Assembly (NCBI GenBank): GCA_016181565.1
Contig: JACOZA010000084.1
Span: forward strand, 1-15,742
Direction: 5' to 3'
Source: Candidatus Sungiibacteriota bacterium
GTDB taxonomy: Bacteria; Patescibacteriota; Minisyncoccia; Sungbacterales; JACQCQ01
DNA: 15,742 nucleotides
Positions 13,204-15,742 of this stretch are shown here, in pieces. The translations under genes were made by a program, and so were the position numbers. The stretch's first letter is position 1, and each line of letters starts with the position of its first letter. The notes beneath the pieces were generated by a model. The model saw only the letters and a list, made by a program, of their open reading frames with translations. It had not been told where the DNA came from and did no database searches.

Positions 13204-13772
13204 AAATACGCTTCAGCGCCGTATCAAAATTCTATCTTGCACTGGCGATGGCCGTGATCGTTCTTCCCGTGACGTTCTATCTTCTGCCGTTTTATTTTTT
13301 TACAAAGATAAGAGATTCGGCGAATCAGATCGAGACCGCCCGCCGGGGGCTCTTTTTGAATGATAAGCGTCTCGAGAATTCTCGAATTGAAGAAGAAACT
13401 TTGGCCAAGCGCTCCCAGGAACTTGCCGCCATACATAATTATTTCTTTTCCGAGAAGGAGCCCCTGCGGATTATTGAAACCGCTGAAGGTATGGCGAAAA
13501 CAGCCAGTGTCGGAATTGAGGTCAATGTGATCGAAACCAAGGACAATTTCGCTCGATTTCGTTTCAGTGTGGTGGGGACATATCCTCACGTCATTTCTTT
13601 CGTCCGCTTGCTGGAAAACGCCCCGATCTATTTCGAAGTCGAGAATTATTGGCTCGAGCGCTTAAGTCCGCAATCCATAGGCGTTGAAGACCGGATCGGT
13701 ACAGAGTCCCAAAAGACCAACCCCCCCGAAATAAGAGCGACGGTAACAGTAAAAACATATACGGCAGAGTAG
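13200..13772 (+). CDS. pilO: Type IV pilus assembly protein PilO-like
   Basis: The product is 190 aa. It has a short cytoplasmic tail, a membrane helix (about 11-36: FYLALAMAVIVLPVTFYLLPFYF), a coiled coil (about 40-80: LENSRIEEETLAKRSQELAA), and a C-terminal alpha/beta domain with YPHVISFVRLLENAPIYFEVENY (about 129-151), a recognisable PilO pattern. It should form a heterodimer with PilN outside the membrane. Position directly after pilN with an ATGA overlap supports the assignment even though sequence conservation of PilO is low. Confidence 0.85.
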   Translation: MKIRFSAVSKFYLALAMAVIVLPVTFYLLPFYFFTKIRDSANQIETARRGLFLNDKRLENSRIEEETLAKRSQELAAIHNYFFSEKEPLRIIETAEGMAKTASVGIEVNVIETKDNFARFRFSVVGTYPHVISFVRLLENAPIYFEVENYWLERLSPQSIGVEDRIGTESQKTNPPEIRATVTVKTYTAE

Positions 13773-13773
13773 T

Positions 13774-14067
13774 ATGCGCTTCGGAATAAAATTTATAAAA
13801 CCTTTTCAACTTCGGTGGGATATTTTGAAGATAGCTCGCGTTGGTGCTTGGTTTCTCATTATTGCATTTCTGGCTGTTTTGGCGTCAGCGGCGGCGGTAT
13901 ACTACTTTTATACCTATCGGTCTGTAAATGTCCCGATTCGCCAGGAAGGGTTAATGCCCAAAAGTTTATCCTTGTCTGCCCTGGACGATCTTATGAAACT
14001 TTTGAAGAAGCGGGAAGGCACATTCACGGCTTCCACGACGATTACCACACCACCCGCATTTCAGTGA
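13774..14067 (+). CDS. Small single-pass membrane protein of the pilus operon
   Basis: The product is 97 aa, starting 1 nt after the pilO stop. It has a basic cytoplasmic tail (FGIKFIKPFQLRWDILKIAR), one membrane helix (about 23-46: GAWFLIIAFLAVLASAAAVYYF) and a 50-residue outer part with SLSALDDLMKLLKKREGTF. It ends in a Thr-rich tail. I do not recognise a family. Position suggests a PilP-like partner of PilN/PilO, but it lacks the PilP beta-barrel and is far shorter, so a distinct CPR-specific component is as likely. Last gene of the operon. Confidence 0.75.
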   Translation: MRFGIKFIKPFQLRWDILKIARVGAWFLIIAFLAVLASAAAVYYFYTYRSVNVPIRQEGLMPKSLSLSALDDLMKLLKKREGTFTASTTITTPPAFQ

Positions 14068-14073
14068 CTCCGG

Positions 14074-14102
14074 TTGATTCGAAATGAGAAGCCGGATATA
14101 AT
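14074..14102 (+). promoter_or_regulatory. Sigma70-type promoter with no ORF behind it
   Basis: TTGATT (14074-14079), 17-nt spacer, perfect TATAAT (14097-14102). It is among the best promoter matches in the window. Transcription from about 14109 would cross 14109-14366, which has no convincing ORF but several hairpins, and reach tRNA-Arg. Confidence 0.55.
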
Positions 14103-14181
14103 CTCCTTGCCAAAAAATTCCTTTTGTGCGCCGGGCTGAAGGGTTTTGTCCGCACCAATCTCCCCCGCAGCTTCCTCCTCT

Positions 14182-14200
14182 GCTCAAATACGATTTGAGC
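14182..14200 (+). terminator. Short hairpin in the gap before tRNA-Arg
   Basis: GCTCAAAT-ACG-ATTTGAGC forms a perfect 8-bp stem with a 3-nt loop, about 115 nt after the last pilus gene. A T-run is missing, so terminator function is uncertain; it may be part of an RNA made from the promoter at 14074-14102. Confidence 0.35.
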
Positions 14201-14280
14201 TTCGGGCGGGCGAGAAGATATTATTAGCGCCCCTTCACGCTCTTCCGAAGCTCCGATAGCAAATCCGGAGCGAAGGAGAG

Positions 14281-14346
14281 TCCCCGCAGCTTAATGGATA
14301 AAGTAGCGCTCTTCCCCGCCTGCCAAAGTTTGCCCCTGTAGTTCAA
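14281..14346 (+). pseudogene. Two partial tRNA 5'-half copies
   Basis: CAGCTTAATGGATAAAG and following GCGCTCTTC (14287-14314) closely match the D-arm and anticodon 5' strand of the intact tRNA-Arg (TAGCTCAATGGATAGAG, ACGCTCTTC). CCCCTGTAGTTCAA (14333-14346) matches its first 14 nt. Neither continues into a T-arm or a matching acceptor strand, so they cannot fold as tRNAs. They look like remnants of duplication or integration at this tRNA gene. Confidence 0.5.
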
Positions 14347-14366
14347 CTTGCCCCGTTACATCTCGC

Positions 14367-14438
14367 CCCCTCGTAGCTCAATGGATAGAGCAACGCTCTT
14401 CTAAGGCGTTGATGAGGGTTCGATTCCTTCCGAGGGGA
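14367..14438 (+). tRNA. trnR: tRNA-Arg (UCU)
   Basis: Acceptor CCCCTCG/CGAGGGG, D-arm GCTC-AATGGATA-GAGC, anticodon arm ACGCT-CTTCTAA-GGCGT (one T-G pair) with anticodon TCT, variable TGAT, T-arm GAGGG-TTCGATT-CCTTC, discriminator A. CCA is not encoded. Confidence 0.93.
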
Positions 14439-14466
14439 CACTTTAGTAAAAGGCAAGCCAGAGGAA

Positions 14467-14489
14467 GCCGCCTCGCTTCGCTCGGCGGC
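14467..14489. terminator. GC-rich hairpin downstream of tRNA-Arg
   Basis: GCCGCC/GGCGGC (14467-14472 and 14484-14489) enclose TCGCTTCGCTC, 28 nt after the tRNA end. It may end the tRNA transcript, although no T-run follows. It is of the same type as the other small palindromes here. Confidence 0.35.
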
Positions 14490-14530
14490 CAGATCCGATC
14501 ACTTGAATTCCCGTAAGGGTTTGCTACCCT

Positions 14531-14564
14531 TGGTGAGATATCAACGCAAGCGGAATTCTCACCA
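14531..14564 (+). promoter_or_regulatory. Hairpin closing on the start codon of the secreted protein
   Basis: TGGTGAGA (14531-14538) is the exact reverse complement of TCTCACCA (14557-14564), whose last base is the A of the start codon. The 18-nt loop holds the only weak ribosome-binding sequence (AAGCGGAA). Folded RNA would limit access to the start. A competing GGGT/ACCC pairing lies just upstream. Confidence 0.45.
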
Positions 14565-15742
14565 TGCCTACTTCCCGCGAATCTTTACGCGGTCTCCTCT
14601 CTCGAGCAACAACCATTAAGGCAGCAACGCTGCTCGCCAGCTTTGTGCTTCTTTTCGGTTTGCCGTCCTATTCTCACGCCGCACGGACCTTCCATTCGGG
14701 ATTCGAGATGGGCGATACCATCGAGTGGATTGATTATCGAGACAACACGAATCTCGTAACGTCGCCGGTTAAGACAGGCTCATTTGCTCTCCACCTCAAT
14801 AGCCTGGCAAATGCAGTTCGGCCTCAAAACGTGGGTGGTAGTGACATCTATGCCCGCTTCAGTTTCCGCTGGGCGGGCGTTGGGCCGAGTCAGGCCAAGC
14901 CCATCGTGAGTTTTGTGGGATACCGCGGGACTGCGGTTGCGATCTTGCGCCTTGATCCCTCCGGAAACTTCGAATTCGTTGATCGAGCCGGAACGCTTTT
15001 TGCAGAGATCCCTGCACCTCCCCCCAACGAGTGGCACGACGTATCACTCCACATCGTTGTGAATACATCGGGAGGTGATCTCGATGCGAATGATGTATAT
15101 GAATTCCGCATTGATGATGGAGCCATTTCAGCCTCCACCGTTGCTGCAGGTAATGTGTCACTCTACGGCCTTACCGTTGGACATTCATACCTCGCGGGGA
15201 CTGCGGTCCCGGTTTACGTGGATGATTTCAAAGTTAATACCCCCGCTGGCGCGCTCAATAATTCCTGGCCCGCTGGTGGAGGAATCATCCGCCTCGCCCC
15301 GCGGGCAGATAGCACTGATCCTGCCCACCAGAGCTGGAACGGAACGTTTGCGGATGTCGATGAGACCCCCCACGACGCTGATCTCACCACCGCAACAGCT
15401 CCGGGCCCCCTCGCCGCGGAAACGTACCAGCACGCTGCCGCAACTTCCACCGCGGGGGAATTTGCCGAGGCAGGCCCGGCGGCGCTCGTGGTCGTGGTCA
15501 AGATGGGCGGTTCCGCCCCTGCCAGCACCGCCAACGATCTCATCATCCGTTCCAGCGGCACTGACTTCCCCTTGGCAAAAACCTTCACCACCGCCTACCG
15601 GGGCTACCTAAGAATCGATGAGCTCGACCCCGCCGACAATCAACCCTGGACTCCTGCAAAACTGGACCAGGCGGAAATTGGTGTCAGGGCCGGTTCCTTT
15701 GCCTCGGAAAGTAATATCCCAACGGTAACCGCCTTAAACTGG
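14564..15742 (+). CDS. Secreted two-domain surface protein, C-terminus beyond window
   Basis: The frame is open for 393 codons to the window edge. It starts with a Sec signal peptide: basic head (MPTSRESLRGLLSRATTIK), hydrophobic core (about 19-34) and a likely cut after SHA (residue 39). Residues about 42-235 (FHSGFEMGDTIEWIDY, KTGSFALHLN, WHDVSLHIVVNT, VYVDDFKV) have the strand pattern of a LamG/concanavalin-A-like jelly roll, probably a glycan- or surface-binding domain. Residues about 243-393 form a second beta domain with DVDE (264-267), then YRGYLRIDELDPADNQPWTPAKLDQAEIGV-type repeats (read in two parts); the pattern suggests the protein ends soon after the edge. The family call rests on pattern only. 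It has its own leader with a start-codon hairpin and is separate from the pilus operon. Confidence 0.75.
   Translation, partial: MPTSRESLRGLLSRATTIKAATLLASFVLLFGLPSYSHAARTFHSGFEMGDTIEWIDYRDNTNLVTSPVKTGSFALHLNSLANAVRPQNVGGSDIYARFSFRWAGVGPSQAKPIVSFVGYRGTAVAILRLDPSGNFEFVDRAGTLFAEIPAPPPNEWHDVSLHIVVNTSGGDLDANDVYEFRIDDGAISASTVAAGNVSLYGLTVGHSYLAGTAVPVYVDDFKVNTPAGALNNSWPAGGGIIRLAPRADSTDPAHQSWNGTFADVDETPHDADLTTATAPGPLAAETYQHAAATSTAGEFAEAGPAALVVVVKMGGSAPASTANDLIIRSSGTDFPLAKTFTTAYRGYLRIDELDPADNQPWTPAKLDQAEIGVRAGSFASESNIPTVTALNW

Noticed and set aside
15075..15611. 178-codon plus-strand ORF inside the secreted-protein gene
   Set aside because: It is out of frame with the signal-peptide-bearing gene at 14564 and its product is Pro/Arg-rich, typical of a shifted frame of GC-rich DNA.
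1..15742. CRISPR array, insertion sequence or transposase
   Set aside because: No regularly spaced direct repeats and no transposase-like ORF were found on either strand.

Overview
The window most resembles a Patescibacteria (CPR) genome, probably Parcubacteria-like. The basis is a compact monoderm-style type IV pilus locus with no outer-membrane secretin, pseudopilins of the CPR kind, a 53-residue bL33, four tRNA genes of which one carries a group I intron, many very short intergenic gaps (1-5 nt or ATGA overlaps), and numerous small GC-rich palindromes. This assignment is inferred from gene content; no 16S rRNA or other taxonomic marker is present.

Left part, all genes on the minus strand (1-4980). 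Reading in the direction of transcription: tRNA-Leu(UAG); a small membrane-anchored pilin-like protein; a 408-nt gene-free stretch full of nested inverted repeats; a DUF1003 membrane protein; a perfect 54-bp palindrome; tRNA-Thr(GGU) interrupted by a 205-nt group I intron; rpmG (bL33), whose start region lies in a long hairpin; an HTH plus LAGLIDADG-like gene whose stop codon lies inside tRNA-Trp(CCA); then a more GC-rich block of three unrecognised or barely recognised genes that runs off the left edge. In many bacteria tRNA-Thr, rpmG and tRNA-Trp are followed by secE-nusG. Here an endonuclease-like gene and foreign-looking genes take those places.

Middle part, plus strand (5107-14067): a type IV pilus / competence-pilus-like assembly cluster. 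It encodes the PilB assembly ATPase, the PilC platform protein, three pseudopilins (FimT/GspH-like, PilV-like, PilW-like), and a large PilX-like protein with a repetitive beta-rich C-terminus. After an intergenic hairpin and an extended -10 promoter come PilM, PilN, PilO and a 97-residue membrane protein. The pseudopilins would form the priming tip of the pilus, PilB powers extrusion through PilC, and PilMNO link the cytoplasmic ATPase to the membrane platform. No PilT, prepilin peptidase, secretin or clear major pilin is in the window.

Right part (14068-15742): a strong-looking promoter with no ORF behind it, two partial copies of a tRNA 5' half just upstream of an intact tRNA-Arg(UCU), and the start of a secreted two-domain protein whose start codon sits in a hairpin.

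Most interesting: the split tRNA-Thr, the rpmG leader hairpin, the endonuclease-like gene wedged against tRNA-Trp, the four-unit heptamer repeat in a pseudopilin leader (possible phase variation), the nested-repeat island at 4002-4146, and the tRNA 5'-half fragments.
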